This document shows, piece by piece, positions 35,591 to 51,200 of a stretch of DNA of 64,000 nucleotides. The notes under the pieces are model-generated. The model searched no databases. It was not told the origin of the DNA and saw only the letters and a list, made by a program, of their open reading frames with translations. Both the position numbers and the translations under genes were made by a program. Every line of letters starts with the position of its first letter. Position 1 is the first letter of the stretch. Source of the DNA: Chrysoperla carnea (Eukaryota; Arthropoda; Insecta; Neuroptera; Chrysopidae); NCBI RefSeq assembly GCF_905475395.1, contig NC_058337.1, forward strand, positions 130,221,960 to 130,285,959. Direction: 5' to 3'.

Positions 35591-37229
35591 TTTTTAAACC
35601 ATTTTCATCGTGTATAATAACCTGAAAATAATTCAAATAAAACTTTTATGTAATATTTAGAGTAGACAATATTTAAATAGATAATAACATTTTTTTGGAA
35701 TATTCCAATTTGAAAATAGCAGGTATGTCTTTGTTTTTCAATTCCCAGTGTGAAAGTTTAAACAATTAATTATTCGCAAAAATAACAGTTAGTGCGTTTT
35801 AATCTGTGTTTTGTGACCGAAATTTTTTTTTAGCTGTACTCGTATAATAGTGACAGTTTGATATTTAATGAAATTTATTTTCATGTAAACATAGTTTTTA
35901 TTTAATTAATTTTTTTTTAAATATTATTCAAAGTTCAAGTTCAATTGAGTTCAAGACTATACTTATTAATTAATTGTCAACTTGAGTATGTAAATTATTT
36001 TGTTACAAAATTTGAATAATAAAAATTGATTGAAGTCAATAAATGTTTATAAATGAAACAATATATTTTATTAAATGGCGAAATTTAATTGTGTTATTTT
36101 GTTATCTGCTTCGGTATGGTACTTCAAATATGACTGACTAGTTATTGTTAATACAAGTAACACATTATTGTAGATGCCTATATGCAACTTTCTTCTTGAA
36201 ATGAAATGCAAATTGCCTATACTTTAAATTAATATTGTATGAATGTTGATCGTTGATTGTTCGATGCAAAATTGAAATAATTAATATTGAAACGATTGTT
36301 TTAAGTAATTAGTTAATAACTTGCAATAATACATGATACAATCGTGGTCGTAGCTACAATGGAATATCGTAAAATGTTTTTACGATTTACTCGATTAGTT
36401 TAAGAAAATTAGAAAAAAAGTTGATGTTTCATAATTATTTTTATAATTATTTAAATCTGCTGTGCAATGAACAAAATCAATTTTTCGTGTCTTTAGATGA
36501 TTTAAGATAATTAAACCCAAAAAATTTGAAAATTCACCTCATTTGAGGATTGGATTATTATTTTTTGCATACTGCATTTCAGGTGGTATTTCAAAAACTG
36601 CCTACTCAATCGTTTCATAAACCCGATTTTTGAAGTTTTTGGGTCAAAATTACCCCACTTACAAAGTTTTAACAAAATTCTTCAACAAATTTTTTTGCGA
36701 TTTGCTCGATGTTTCTAAAGTGATAAAAAATGCGTACCAGTAAACGCGGTAAACTTAACCGCTCTCAAATGCTAGACGTAATTCATTGCTATCTGATTTC
36801 AATAAGAAAAGAAATATCCAAAATCTAGCCTTAAAAATCAGCTTTTTGTGATCTTGCCTGCTCTTATGCCCATCCTGTTTTAAGAAGTATTCGTTTGTGA
36901 TGTATATGCAATATTTGAATAGGATTAACCTGTCAAAAATGAAAGAAACAGATTACCTGTCTGACATCATCATACATCAAAAAAAGTTTTTTAAAGATTA
37001 TATAACATCAAAAAAAGTTCCTTCTGTAAAGGCTAACAACTGTTATTTTAAATATATTAGTTTCAGGGTATTTGAATAGAATGGATCTGCCCACAATTTT
37101 TTGTATCACTTAATTAAAAGAATTTTGATAGATCAACAACTTTTTTTAAAACTTTTTCACGTGTTCATAGTGCAAAAACATCAAGCACGTGTAACTTCTT
37201 TGAATGCAGAATTTGTTCTTGCAATTGAA

Positions 37230-37610
37230 ATGCTCGTTAACCCGTCAGCACTCGTGTTATGAGCATTTTACTCAAAATATTAACTTAATAAGTCGTACTC
37301 AGTAAATTAAAAAAACTTGTGATAGAAATATGGCGAAATCAATTAAAATGAATCAAATTATTTAGATTTTTTCTCTGTCTAATATTTTCACTCTCAAACA
37401 TCAATTAATAATCACGTAATCTAAGTATTTTTAATTAGTTGGTGCATTAAAAAGAAATTTATATAAAATTATGTAGAGGTTATGATTTACAAAGTTAAAG
37501 AATAATTAACGCAAGAAATATTTGTCGCATATGCAGAACGCGTGAGCAAATTTCTCATCACGCGAGTTAAGATTACCGAACGCTTAACGCGAGTGCCGAC
37601 GGGTTAATTG
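37230..37610 (+). repeat. Dispersed repeat R4, copy 2
   Basis: Same landmarks as 20930-21270 in the same orientation (AACTTGTGATAGAAATATGG, GCAGAACGCGTGAGCAAATT), ending GAGTGCCGACGGGTTAA. A short relative of that ending occurs at about 47755-47870. Confidence 0.65.
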
Positions 37611-40600
37611 GTGACGTATTATACACGCGCTGTACAATAAACTACGCGCAATAAAGTAGAAGTTTATTTCCATCCTTGAAAGTTACCTTACAACAATTTC
37701 TTTTAATTGGCTTTATTTAAACGTATAAGCCCGACAGCGATAAGTATGTACATATTACCGACACTCTGGACTTTAGTTGATGGATGTCACATAGACTAGT
37801 TTTGAGATTAACATGTTTGGTTGGTAATCTAGAGCAGTCATTCTCAAACAAACCCATATCAAATTTTTGCGGTAAGAAATGCATGGCGTTTATTACAATG
37901 CTGGTATGGTACCTGTACAAACAGATACTCAATGGTATATAAACTTCGGTGCCACTTACATTAGTAAACAGTAAGTTCAACTCGATAGTACGGTCTTCAA
38001 TTCTTGAATATACGGTCTTGAATGATTCTTGGCGCGTTTTGTCAATACGCTTTATTGAATAACGATCCTATTCAGTATAGGTTTAAACGCTATGTTTGCT
38101 ATCACACTGCTCGTCATTCTATTATTCTTAGTAGCATCAAGGACGTTACAGTGTTAAATAGTACTATTCGCCAGAAGTATTGTCGATATCACTAGTCAGT
38201 ATGGATTTGACACCCACACTGACATTGGCTCATGCGCCCTAACTGTTCATGTTCCAATGGTCAAATAATCTATGTTTCAAATTTTATGGCCAATCAAAAT
38301 TATTGGAACTATACAGTGTTGCGTTCATGCTTATACTTATATTGTGATATCGGGAAAAAATTTCTTACCGTGTTTGTGGTCGGTTCTAAGGCGAAAAGGG
38401 GGTCTACAATAGTGAAAATAATAATAGGAAATTAACGAGAAGTAACTAATTCTGGAAGAGTAAAACATTCACAAAGGAATTTGAAGATTCGAACCACAGG
38501 ATTTGAAGATTTGAAGGTACCGCGGGTATAAAAGTATAGCTAACTGCTTAGCAAGGGGTCTATAGAAATCATGAAAGATTGGCAAATGCTCAAAGACACT
38601 AAACAGTTTAGGAGCCACTGATCTGTAGTCTAGACAGCAGTTGAAATATGCCGTGTAGGCTATGTCCACTAGTAGCAAAATAATAATTCAAGAGAAATAG
38701 TACAGATGATAGATGAGCATTTGTATTATATGTAATACTTCTATATCAGGGGTGGCGTAATTACGTTTTCTACGCAATTTCGAGCAAAAACAACTAAACT
38801 TGCAGATTTAGTGACGTCATTCCTTTCTTACAAGCGATTAAGCCTGCTCTGCGTATCTGCTACTATCATTTTAAAGTATTGTCAAGTTCCCAAGCACACG
38901 TATCGGGATCAATATCTGTCGAAGAATAGAGAGAATAATATATTATCGGCACCGTAATGTTAGGAAATTCTGTGCCATTTCAACTGGCCATAGAGGAGTA
39001 TTACATATATGACGTTTTACTAAGGCGGTCATGTGAACACGACCATGCCCTATCTTAGGGGCGATCTAATTGGGCCCTCTACGGTTGTAATAAAAATTTT
39101 CTATAAAGTGGGTCTTTGTTTATTTGTTACAAATTAAAGATCACTTGTTTCTTGATTATTTAAACTTGAGGCTTAATTCATTCTTCTTCCTACTCAATAT
39201 TTTCTATTCATTAAACTAAAGCAACAAGTTTAAGGTCCACTATACACATGCCTGTTTACGAGTAATGTGAAGAAAAATTATATATACTCCAAGCATATTA
39301 GACATTTGGGGACTAAAATTGTAGGTTTCTTAGTATAAAAATGATTTTCGGGACCCGTATACTCTCAGCACTTGGCTAATTATATATATTTATACATATA
39401 TGTATCGAATATTTTAACCACAAAGTGCCAGAAGATACTTTCATTAGGGTCTATAAATTTTTTAAATTCAAAGGAGTTTTTCTTCCAAATAGTTTTAAAT
39501 ATAGGCAATTTTTTACACAAATATATTAAATATTGTACAAAAATAACGAAAAATGTTTAAAATAATACTTGACTACATATTTATGTCAATTTGATGTATT
39601 TATTGAGAAAATAGCATGTATATTCTCAGCCTAATGTAATCATATCAATGATTTACCATACCGTAATAATTTAATTATTCAATATGAGGGAAAAATCGAA
39701 ATGAATTTAAGGAAAAATTAATTATACCCTGCTAGAAAGTTGAGAAAATTATTGGACATTATTAATTTTCAAAAACCATCAATTTTTTTTACAAGCTAAT
39801 GTATTATTTATTAACATGTAGATTCTCAGCTTAATGCAATCATATCAAAGACTCGCCATAATAATTCAACTAAGTAATAAGTTATATAAGTTAATAACCG
39901 GAATAAAATAAGTGGGGGGAATTAATTAATTATTCATGATAAAATGTAAGAAAATTGTTGAACATTATTAATTTTCATAACAAAAAAAAAAACAAAAAGA
40001 AAAGAAGAAAAATTTATACGTATTTCTGCATTAATATGTCCTTGAAAATGCATTCAGTAAAAGTAACACTATTACATCTATAAATAAAATAATTATAAAA
40101 AAAAAACGTCTTTGTCTCATAAATTTTTCAAAGTCTATCCTATGTCCCGAGATAATTACATAACAATCGGAATTTATCATGAAAATTGATAAATTACCAT
40201 GAAAAGTTTTTAATACATCACTCAATGTCTATGATGTGTTGTTTGTTTATGTTTGAAATTGAGATCAAAACAAACATAGCGAATAAATATAGAGTGTCTC
40301 AGAATTTAATCTATATATGCAATTTTTCGGGATAAATACATACGACGGGAAAATTCAATCAATAGAATCTTAAAAATAAGTTCGTATCGTTTTAACTGGA
40401 ATAAGCGATTTAATTGACTATGAAGACGATTTTACCAGAACAAAAATCTTTGCAGGAATCATCGGATTATAATTTTGTATTGAAGTTTAAACTGTTATTC
40501 CAAAGTCATTTGGAGGTCAAACTAATTTTTCATCCAAGAATTTTTCTCTCCGGAATGGGAAAGATCGGAAAATTGTTCGTTCGAAACATTTTCGTAGATT

Positions 40601-40929
40601 AATGTGACCTATAATGGCCATCTCACACAATACCTGATTACTTTTTTCTCACGAGTCAGAAATAATTTCAGATATTCCACTATCTTTGATAAAATGATAG
40701 AAATCCTGAAATCATCAGCGTAACTACTGATGGTGATATCAAGATGTTGATTTATTATCCTATTAAGAGACTTTTTCAAGCCATATTCACTGAATATATA
40801 GCCTTAAAAAGTCCTCTCAAATCCAAAAAAGAGAAAAAAAGCATTACTGTATATGTAATTTTTTGAACAGTTTAGGCAATATGTAATACATTTATGTAAA
40901 AATTATGCATTAATATACTCGCTTCATAT

Positions 40930-41570
40930 ACTATGCATGTATGAAATATATCAAGATATACTAAGTTTTGTCCCAACTTTGTAACGCTTAGAAATATTGA
41001 TGCTACGAACAAACTTTAGGTATAGGTGTTCATAAAATCACCTAATTAGTCCATTTCCGGTTGTCCGTCCTGCTCGTCTGTCTGTAAACACGATAACTCA
41101 AAAACGAAAAGAGATATCAAGCTGAAATTTTTATGGCGTGATGAGGACGTAAGAAGTGAAGTTGAGTTCGTAAATAACCAACATAGGTTCATTGAGTTCT
41201 GGGTCCGTTGGACCCATCTTGTAAACCGTTAGAGATAGAACAACAGTTTAACTCTAGAAAATGTTCCTTATAATAAAATAAACAACTTTTGGTTGAAAAT
41301 TTTTTTCGTAAACATCACTGTTTATCCGCGAGGGCACAAATTAGATTCGAACATTATATAGTATGTATTATATGGGAATATCAGTTACGTGAGTGTGACA
41401 CCACAGTCGGGTAATCCACACACAGCTGTGGTTATTTAAGAGTAACTATCTTTTTTTACTTACATGACGTAAAAAAACAGACGATTGCGTTATCAACACT
41501 GTCTGTGCATGGTATTTCAACAATTTACTCAGTCCATTGTTTGTTTTCACTTGTTTAAGCTTGAGTTTAA
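40930..41570 (-). repeat. Dispersed repeat R1, minus-strand copy upstream of AGMO
   Basis: The complement carries the family landmarks in order, from CAAACAATGGACTGAGTAAA near 41545 to AGCGTTACAAAGTTGGGACA near 40975. Plus-strand phrases include GGTGTTCATAAAATCACCTA and AAAAACGAAAAGAGATATCA. Confidence 0.8.
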
Positions 41571-42229
41571 GCCAATTTTACATCACAGGACTGTCAACAA
41601 ATTGTGCAGTCCAGAAATGAGTTCTACAACTCGAATTTCAGAATTTCCTTATGATTTTATTCGAAACTTTTTTAAAAATCCCAACCTGTATTATAAGATT
41701 AATTCTTAAGATAAAAATAATATTTATAAATATATATCTCAAATTGTTATATCCATTGCATTGCAATTGAACGACTACTGTTTTAGAGAAGAGAAATTAT
41801 TATGATAAGATTAATAATTTTTTCGCGATTAAAAAATTTGTCTTTATCAAACAGAAAAACAAACATACACAAAAAACAATTCGCCATTCGTAATGTTTTC
41901 ATCTATGAACTAGTTTTATAAATTTAGTTACAAAAAAAAATTCAAGTTTGTTATATAACGAAAGTTTATTAAACCAAAAAAAAATTTTTTAACTACAGCA
42001 CTGAAATTTTTATTTTTCAAATTTTTTAATTAAACACAAATCATTTTGTGTTAATTGCAGAGCTCAACTTTTTGATTTATTTGTGTTCTAAAAACATTTT
42101 TAAAAGTGACAATAAATTCTAACAAAACATTTTTGTATGTGTGTTCTCAAATGTGTTATTTTTAAATCAAAATACGGTATTCTTTGTTATTTTTAGATAA
42201 AATTATTATTCAGTTTTTTTTATCTAAAA

Positions 42230-45200
42230 ATGGCTTTGTTAAATTCAGTTCATGATAATTATTCAACAATTGTTGAAACAAACTTAAAAGGTTTTGGACA
42301 GTTTATTTATTTTGTTGATCCAAATAAATATCATTTTAAATCAACGTATCATGTACCAGAAATTTTTCAACAGGTATTAATACATTTTTTTAAATATTTT
42401 TTATTGTATTTTTTTTTTGGTGTTATTTTGCATTTTTTTGTTTAGGATATTTATAGATCACGATCCGGAATGCTTTTTTCTCGAATTTATGTTTATTAGT
42501 TTTAAAGTGTTTCATTGTTTATTTTTATCTGAATTTGCACTATGACTTTTTTGTTTGTGCGTCATTTGTATGATGTGCCATTTTGATTTTTTATTTTTGG
42601 TCATTATCTTGAATGTATTTTATAGCAAGTAAAATCAATATAAAATATTATCAAAATAAGTAAAATGTGGCAAATTCTGATTCAGTTGAATTCACATTTT
42701 AATAATTATTTTCGATTCTTCGAAAATATAGAATTTCCGCTCTTATTTTTGTCCTCGATTGCCTGTTTAAGGTTATACCAGCGCCAAGGCTAGTTTAGAC
42801 TTGTGGTTGAAATTATTTGTACCTTATTTTCAACTTTGATGATTAATTTAATTAAAATTTCATGAATGTTGACGAAAAATAGGAATACAATTTTTCGATA
42901 TCTGCCTTGGTTTTCGAAATATTGAAAGCTAAATAATTAAACAAAATTTTCAATTCTCGATATTTTGAAAATAACTCCAGATATCGAAAAATTTATTCTT
43001 ACTTTTCGTCTTATGATGGCAACTTCTAACATAATTCACCATCAAAATTGAAAATATATTTTTTTTAAATTTGTGTCCACACTACCGTGCTTATACATCC
43101 TAAATTAGTCGGACACATTGGGTTTTTTTTTTGAATTCAATAATTTATTCAGGTTTTAAATTTAATTTAATTAGTTTTTTTAATTTCCGCCAACTAATTT
43201 TGGAGAAATCTTTGAAAACATATCATCCATCTACCGCTTTCCTATAGGTAATACCAATGTTAAATATGCCTACTTTTGAAGTCATTTATTTATTTAAATA
43301 ATCAAGCAAACTCCCCTAAAATTTTCAGAATTGACTTAGACTTCGTCCAACTTTATATAAAAAAAAGACTTTTATCAAAAATTGGAGCAAATTTACTATT
43401 TTTTATGAGACCTTGTTGATGATGAATGGAAAAATTCTAATAATTTTATTAATCTTTCTTGGAACTGTAAGATATTTTATGGATGGTTTCAACAAAGGTT
43501 ACTATTAATCCATAGGTTAGTCACCTTTTCAGATTTGAGTTAAATCATTTTTTACCAGCAGACAGACTGGAGAACTAATAAATCATTTTATGATTATTAT
43601 ATGATAAACCAGCCATACGCGGATAGTTTTGCCTACAACAAAATCCGGATGAACTGGGCACGTTTTCTCGCAAAATTGAAGCAATTTGGCACTTAACAAA
43701 AAAACATTCTTGTTTTTTTGGTTCTTTTGGTGCCTCGTGATTTGTAGTTTTCGATTATTTAATCAACATTTCTCGAATTCATATTGCATTTATTTCGCCA
43801 TCTTTGTTTTTCTTCTTCCTATGCCAAACTGCTCACACAGTTTTTCTTTTTACAGTTTTTCTTTACATAATTCGTCACTAATTTACACTTCTTAAGCACG
43901 AAAATGTATTCCCCTCTCTGACCATTTTAAAATTTGCGATATTATTTTAATAAGTATTTGCTGGGCTTAGTACCCGAATTCTTAAGCTACACTAAATTCA
44001 TAAAGAATAGGACACACAAATCCGAATTGAACCCCGGACCTCTAACGTCCGTTTTTGTGCACCGCTGGAATTTTACAGTACACTCTAAATTGTTTAAATA
44101 TAAATTAAATTTTTAATAGCACTTTAGCATTTAATAACATTAAAAAATTATCAGATTTTTAGTTATACATTGCCTTAATGTTCGATCAACATTTAAGAGC
44201 AGTTAGTTTGCACTTTGCATGAACTAATTAGAAGTTGGGAACCTAGTTTTAGAGGTTCAATGACAATGTTTGCCGCTGATAAAACATGCACGTCTCAATG
44301 CACGTGCAGTATAAATATGTTATTATTATTCTTTAAGAATTATTTATTCAAATTATTATTAAATTTGTTTTTAATACATCTCAAAATTGATTTGTTGCCG
44401 TTGGGCACACTAAATGTTTTATTAGTTTATTGATATGACTAGACATTATTGGTAAATAAAAATATATTTACCGGAAAAGAAAGTGGGACAACATTTTTAA
44501 CATGAAAAATCAACTTTCATTGGTTTTAGCTTTTAATTTTCTACTGTAGGCAGTTTGGATTTCATTGAAGAATTTCGCTAGAAGTGTTGGCCCTCTTTTA
44601 AGCCTTTATTTTGTAGAATATTTATATTTTTATGCAATGTACATTATTTTTCTTAAGTCGCTTTTCACGAGTTGTTTCAGTTACTTCAAAATAGAGAAAA
44701 ACTAAAAAAAATATATCTTCTTTTCGTGCCCAAGCTTATTATTTTTCAATATTATAAATGTTATAATTTGTAGAAAAAAAATTGAGGGAATTCTTACTGA
44801 TTATCTATTTCGTCAACACTTCATTTTTAGTTACCAGCTATTATGACTATTTATTTGGAACTATTACGTAAATATTGCCTTTCTAACATAAAAAGTCCTT
44901 AAAATTTATAACTATGTATAAATTTGTCAAAACTATGTATAAATTTGTCAAAACTATGCCCAAATATTCATAAAATAATAGAATCGAACTAAGTACACTT
45001 CTTACTTTTTTAGTCGGTTAAAAATAAAGATTTGTTAATAGTTAATAATGAAAGCAATTAATTAAATGATATTTGATACAGTTTGTTCAGAAAAAATCAA
45101 AATGGATCCCAAAGGAACTGACCCTAATAATATATTTTGAAATACGCTCAATCGAACGTGTTTTAAATTATCAATTAGCTAGTTAAACATTGATTTAAAA

Positions 45201-48200
45201 ATTCCGAGTGTCAACCAAACATTTTGATACTTATGTTGTTAATAATTTGTATGTTAGTTAAAGAGAAATTATTTTTATTATCAAAAACCGTCGAACATCG
45301 ATTGAGATTTTCCCAACAATTTAATAGTTAAAAATTGTATTTGTTTAAAAGACTTATTACAGTGGAAGCTCGCTAATTCGAAACTCAAGGGAAACGCAAT
45401 AAATTTCGAGATAATCAGTTTTTGACTTATAAAGCAGTTCGAGATACAGAGAATTTAATTGCTAAAATTTCGACTTAGAAAGGCGGAGAAATACAGAGTA
45501 TAAGTATGTACTATATCAATACTTTGCAGAGAAATGAAATTTTGTTCGAGTTACAAAGTCTAAATAATTCGAGATACCGTATATTTTGAGGCTCAGTGGA
45601 AAGGAATGGCATTTTTTTTTCGATTTACTGAGGATTAGGACTCAACGAGGTTCGATTAATCTGGTTCCACTGTATAACAAAATAATGTTATCTTTAAAGC
45701 TACAAAAACGTCTTCTCCTTTTCTAAATTCCACAACTACAAGAGGTGTCGCGACTCGCGAGCACGCGGTAGGAATTATGTTCCTTTCATTATAAATTATG
45801 TATTCCCATATGGTATTGAAATTGTATTTTATAAATTTTTTCCCAAATTTTAGTTTATCAAGTTATGAAAATAGTAGTTAATTATTATTATATAAACAAA
45901 TCATAAACTTAATCATATTTTACAAGTATTATTCCAAAAGCCATCTATGAATAGTTATCAGAAGTTACCAAAGATCAGAATCAGAAGTTATTTAACACAG
46001 TAGAATTTAAAACAAAATCAATTATATTAATTAACAAAATGGTATTATATTTATTGTTTTTTCATTGCCACACCTTTGATTTGATATGGTGCTCTTTTCT
46101 TGTTTATTATCTCATTAATTATGTTGTCTCATTTTTGATTTCCATCAGAGTATAATACTTCAGAAAATATTTTCATACACATTTTTATATAAATAATATT
46201 TTTTGTATATAAATATAAATCAAGAAATATTTTAAATCAATGATATTACATTATATATGAAATGACATTGAATTTATAATGATTTTCAAGATGTTTATTA
46301 TGTAACTTGAATATAATAAAAATTAATAAATAATATTAAAAAAAAAAAATGACAACAAATCTATTAAATCATTATTTATTTATTTATTTTATTTACAGGC
46401 ATGGCCATATTTTTTAACACTTGTATTAGTGGAGAATATAATCAGATATTTTGAAAAACGTTCAACTGTACGTGTTAACGATACAATTACATCATTCTCA
46501 CATGGATTATTTCAAGAATGTTTTAGGTAAGGGTTTTTTTTGAAAGATTGTTCCCCCTCTTGGCTACTAGACCCAGTCGCACGCCTACAAGTCTTTGTGA
46601 TCACCTTACCGTTAATGCTGAGAAATTCTTATCATGTTTTCTCAGCGTAAAACTTCGTATATTACCTGTTGGGTAATTAATTTTGTAAGAAAATTTTAGG
46701 TAGCGTGCTGTTCTCTTCCACGGAGCCTTGAAAATTTTTGGTTGCGCCCTCGAAATTGAATTTCATGAATATCGAATTTGTTTTCATTTTAACGGGAAGA
46801 TCATTGAATAAAACAGGGGAGACCGTTGAACAACATCTTGAAAATTGCAATTTTCTAAGTGCCGGTGGCATCTATATTGTTCAAAACAAGTGCAAACAAA
46901 CAATTGACTGAGTTAGTTATTGAAATACCCTGTATAGATTGTATTGAATTTCAATGCTTGCATTATTGTTAATACATTAGAAAAGTTAAAAAAAAAACTA
47001 ACACAATTATGGCGGCCTTTCGGTTGAAATTTGTTTTAGTTTTCGAAAATTTTAAACCGAATCGCGGCGTCTCCTTTACATTGAATAATGAAACATACGC
47101 GCCGCGCCGTGTCGACGCACTCTTGTATAACAGTGTTAATGTGTGTGTAGGTACAACAATTCGTGCCCTCATGGGTAAAAAGTGATGTTTATGAAAAAAT
47201 GATTCGAAGAAAAGTTGTTTACTTTTTTATAAGAAAAATTTTTTACATTTAAACTTTTGTTCTATCTCTAACGGTTTACGAGATGGGTCCTACGTATCCA
47301 ATAATTGGACCTATGTTTCAGCTTCATATCTCTTTTCGGGTTTGATTTATCGTGTGGACGCAAAACCAGAAATGAACTAATTAGGTGATTTTATGAACAC
47401 CTATATCAAAATTTTACGTACCATCAATATTTTTAAGCGTTACAAACTTGGGACTAAACTTAGTATACCTTGATATATTTCATATGTACAGGTCATAAAA
47501 ATTTTAGTGCCATTATAGATTAATTAAACAAAAAAAAATATTAATTTTTATTAATTAAATGTAGTTCTGAATCAGAAAGAGATGTTTCGGAATTAGTTCT
47601 GTCGGCGAGAATAGTTGTTTTGCCAACATTCTGTTCTTGAATGTTGATGTATTTGAAAGTATCCCTATAGTTTAACGTCTTTTTGTAATAATTTCGTAAC
47701 AAATCTGTAATAAATTCACAACTATTCATAAATGAATAAATTTGAATTCATAAACCCGTCAGCCATTCGGTCAACCATTCGGTAATCTTTAGTCATGTGA
47801 TGAACTGAAAGTTATTTATGTTTAAAATGTAGCGTGAGCTAAATGTTCATAACGCAAGTACTGTCGGGTTAAGGCTAAAAGGATTCTTCTATATAGATAC
47901 ATTGTGGTAGTTTTAGCTCACAGGTTGCTACATCTGGCACATAACACAGTTATGCCTTGAGGTGGTCAAAAATACTAATCATTTGATAGATATCCATAAT
48001 TGTGCAATAAAATTAATTTTAGCTATGAAGTTCATAATGTCTAATTTGCAAAATTATAACAAAACACGAATTTCCGGTTTTTAATTCATTAATATCTGAT
48101 ATGTAAAAAACTATCAGCTGTATTTTGCATGATAAAATTCAATCCTGTACTATTAATGAATGGTATCCGATTGATTTTATTAACTCATCTTCAAAATATT

Positions 48201-51200
48201 CCGTATTATGTAACATCCGACGTATTTTTCCGTTAAACATGCAAAAATTTTTAGTTTTTTTATTCAAATTTGAAATTTGATAATAATGTTCTCTCGAAAA
48301 TTTTCCGCTTGAACTGCAGAGCAAATTATTTTAAATTTATCTTGCTTTTTGGTAAATTTCAATCACAACCATTTTGATTTGGCAACCAATATTCTCCGGA
48401 AAGATAGCCGATTTACTGACTTCGTTCGATATATTGATTTCGTTTTGTCGTTAACCAATAAAAAAATTACTTAAGCAAAAGTTACGGAGTTTGATGGGTT
48501 CTTCTTGTTCTATGACATCATATTGAACCTAGTTTCCCAGGTGGCTTTATTTTAGATCCTAAAAGGTAAGAGATAGAATAACACTTTAAATTAGAAAGTT
48601 GATCCTCATAAAAAAACTGTCAAGTAGTTTCTGAGATATAAGGGTGTGAAAAAGGGCTATTTACGTCCTGTATATATAGTCGCAGCAAAACATTCACATT
48701 TCATATACATCATCATACATTACATACATCATCACACATTACACTTTCAATTTTCCATTTTACTAATCTACGCTTACGCACTGCTGTGCTATATGAACAT
48801 TTTATATCTAAAACATTTTTTCGAAAATCGTTACGTTTCGAAGGAATACGACTTAAAAATATATCATTATTGCATTTAATCGCAAGAAAATGCGCCAGAC
48901 TTAGAAAAATTGATTCGCCTGTACCTCCTTCTACCAAAGTCTGCAACTTTTGTAAAAGTTATTTTTTGACTGGTTAACTACAAAACAAGCTATTAGCCAT
49001 AAGAAAAAAAATTTCCAGAATTCTGCCGACCTTAAAATGCACTCTCGAAAACGATACCAGCTCTCGTACCAATATAAGAGTTTCTAATTTTTAAACATTT
49101 TGTGACTCAAATTGCATGATTCAGTATTTATGATTTCAAAATAGTTTTTTAACATAAAAAATTTTATTCTAATTTAAAAAAATTGGTGCAATAAATTAAT
49201 AATTAATTTAATTGTTTAATTAATATATAATTATTATTTGTCTCGAATTTATGAGTACTACAAGTGTTATTTATTTAAATAATTTATTATCGATTTTGAC
49301 ATGTCTGGGAATCTGTTTGTCCTTCTGACAAAACGATGTCTAAAATCATAAATAATGACACAAGGCAAAACTGCACAAAATAATAAAAGTGAGGACCATT
49401 GAATGATTTTTTTAAAATTGCATCATTCAATATTAATTAATTATTAATGCATACACAGTGAAAAAAATTACTTGATTGAAGTAAACGCTATTCGTTGTGT
49501 GCGTAGTCATGGTAGGGACAATAAAATCGATCCAGTGAAAAATTTTGGCGATAAAGGAGGCTGTTATGACTTATTTGCAATTCTTTACATGTTAATGTTA
49601 TAGAAAATGTCCAATTAAAATTATTGAAAAACACTAATTAATTAAACTTAATGCATTAAAAATTATGAAAATGAGAAATCAAATTATACAAATATTATTT
49701 TTCAAATGTAAATTATCTTAATTATTTATTTAAATTTGTGAGACAATAATATTAAATTTTCAATGTAAGTCATAAATGCAATCCATACAATTATATATGC
49801 ATCCATACAATTCTAAATAAAGTAGTGTATCGTAACCATGGAAACGCCTCCAATAAAACTCACACACGGTGCGAATAGCAGTTTGATTTACTATAGTAAG
49901 TAAATATTTTCTTACTTCATGAAAAATATGTCAAACTTAAAAAAGACACCCTCAATAGTAGTTTTCAATTAGGATCAAGTTTTCTCAGTAATTATTGTCG
50001 ATTACTATAAAAAATATTGTAAAAAATACAGGTACTTTACTCTTGGGACAAATTTACATTTTTCAAAAAACCTCGTATACGAATGTTAAAAATTGATGCA
50101 AAACTTTTTATCTAGAATGACTTTTTTTCTTAAAACAAATAATCAAAAAGTTTTCCATATCGTGCCGACTTAATTGGACACACTGTACATATTACCTACT
50201 AAAAAATAGATGGCCTTTATGTCTTTACAATGAGTATCCTTACAATGAGTCCTTATACTGTTTACCGTCTCCAATTTAAAAAAAAAAATCAAGCTATCCA
50301 ACCTAAGATGGTCTCGATAAATTTTTTCAGTTCGTTCCTACGTTGCAAATGTTTAGATATCGTTAAAATAAAAATATTATTTTGAAAAGTGTGTTATTTA
50401 ATGAGAATTTTATAATGATTAGATAAAATGTATGCAACATAAATCATTGATTAAAGTCAAATGTAATTGCTCTTCTAAATTAAAAGTTCAAATAAATATG
50501 ATTAATTTGCATTAAATTTTACGTATTTGCATTTTATTAAATTGTAAAACATATGTTAAACAAAACGATATGCAATGCGATTGTGATCTTGTGCGGCTAT
50601 TCACTCGCTAACATTGGAAATTTCTTAAAGGACACCACAATATTAGAAAGGAAAATGGCTTTCTGTGAAACTTTTTCTAACCCTCAGTGAAATGTTCCTT
50701 GTTCATTCTGATCAAAAGCTCTCACAGCCACAAAAAATTTTAACGGGTAGTTTTCGATCTATGGATGATCAAGGCTGCGAATATATTATGGTTTTAGTAT
50801 ATGACTAGGAAAAGGGCTTTCCGCGAACCTTTTGAAACCGCGCGAATGTTTTTCAAATCGTTCTGATCAAATGCTCTCAAGGCCACAAAATTTTGTAACG
50901 AGTAGTTTTCGAGCTACGGGTTATATAACTATAATGTATGTGTAGTTTTTATCTCTCCTAGCTCGAAAACTACCCGTTAAAAAGTTTTGAAAACTACCCG
51001 TAGAAACTATTTTGAGAGCGGTTTGAAAAAATTTCAAAGAAAGTAATTTTTCTGGTCATATACTAAAACTATAATATATTCGTAACTTTGATCGCCCATA
51101 TATCGAAACTACTAGTTACAAATTGTTGTGGCTATGAGAGCTTTTGACCAGAATGATCCAAAGAAGATTTTAGGGTGGGTTAGAAAAAGTTTCACAGAAA

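Larger units (their letters stand above)
33031..42229. other. Intergenic region between MNS1 and AGMO
   Basis: About 9 kb with the tandem duplication at 33361, SINE fragment at 35498, R4 repeat at 37230 and R1 repeat at 40930. The segment 38030-38220 shares ATTCGCCAGAAGTATTGTC with the complement of 12500-12560. A TATA-like GGTATAAAAG at 38524 has no gene after it that I can recognise. Confidence 0.55.

Noticed and set aside
38524-38533. TATA box GGTATAAAAG
   Set aside because: No gene start, initiator or open frame follows within a plausible distance.
43975-44085. tRNA-like segment on the minus strand (GGGGTTCAATTCGGAT)
   Set aside because: There is a single B-box-like match without a convincing A box or cloverleaf.
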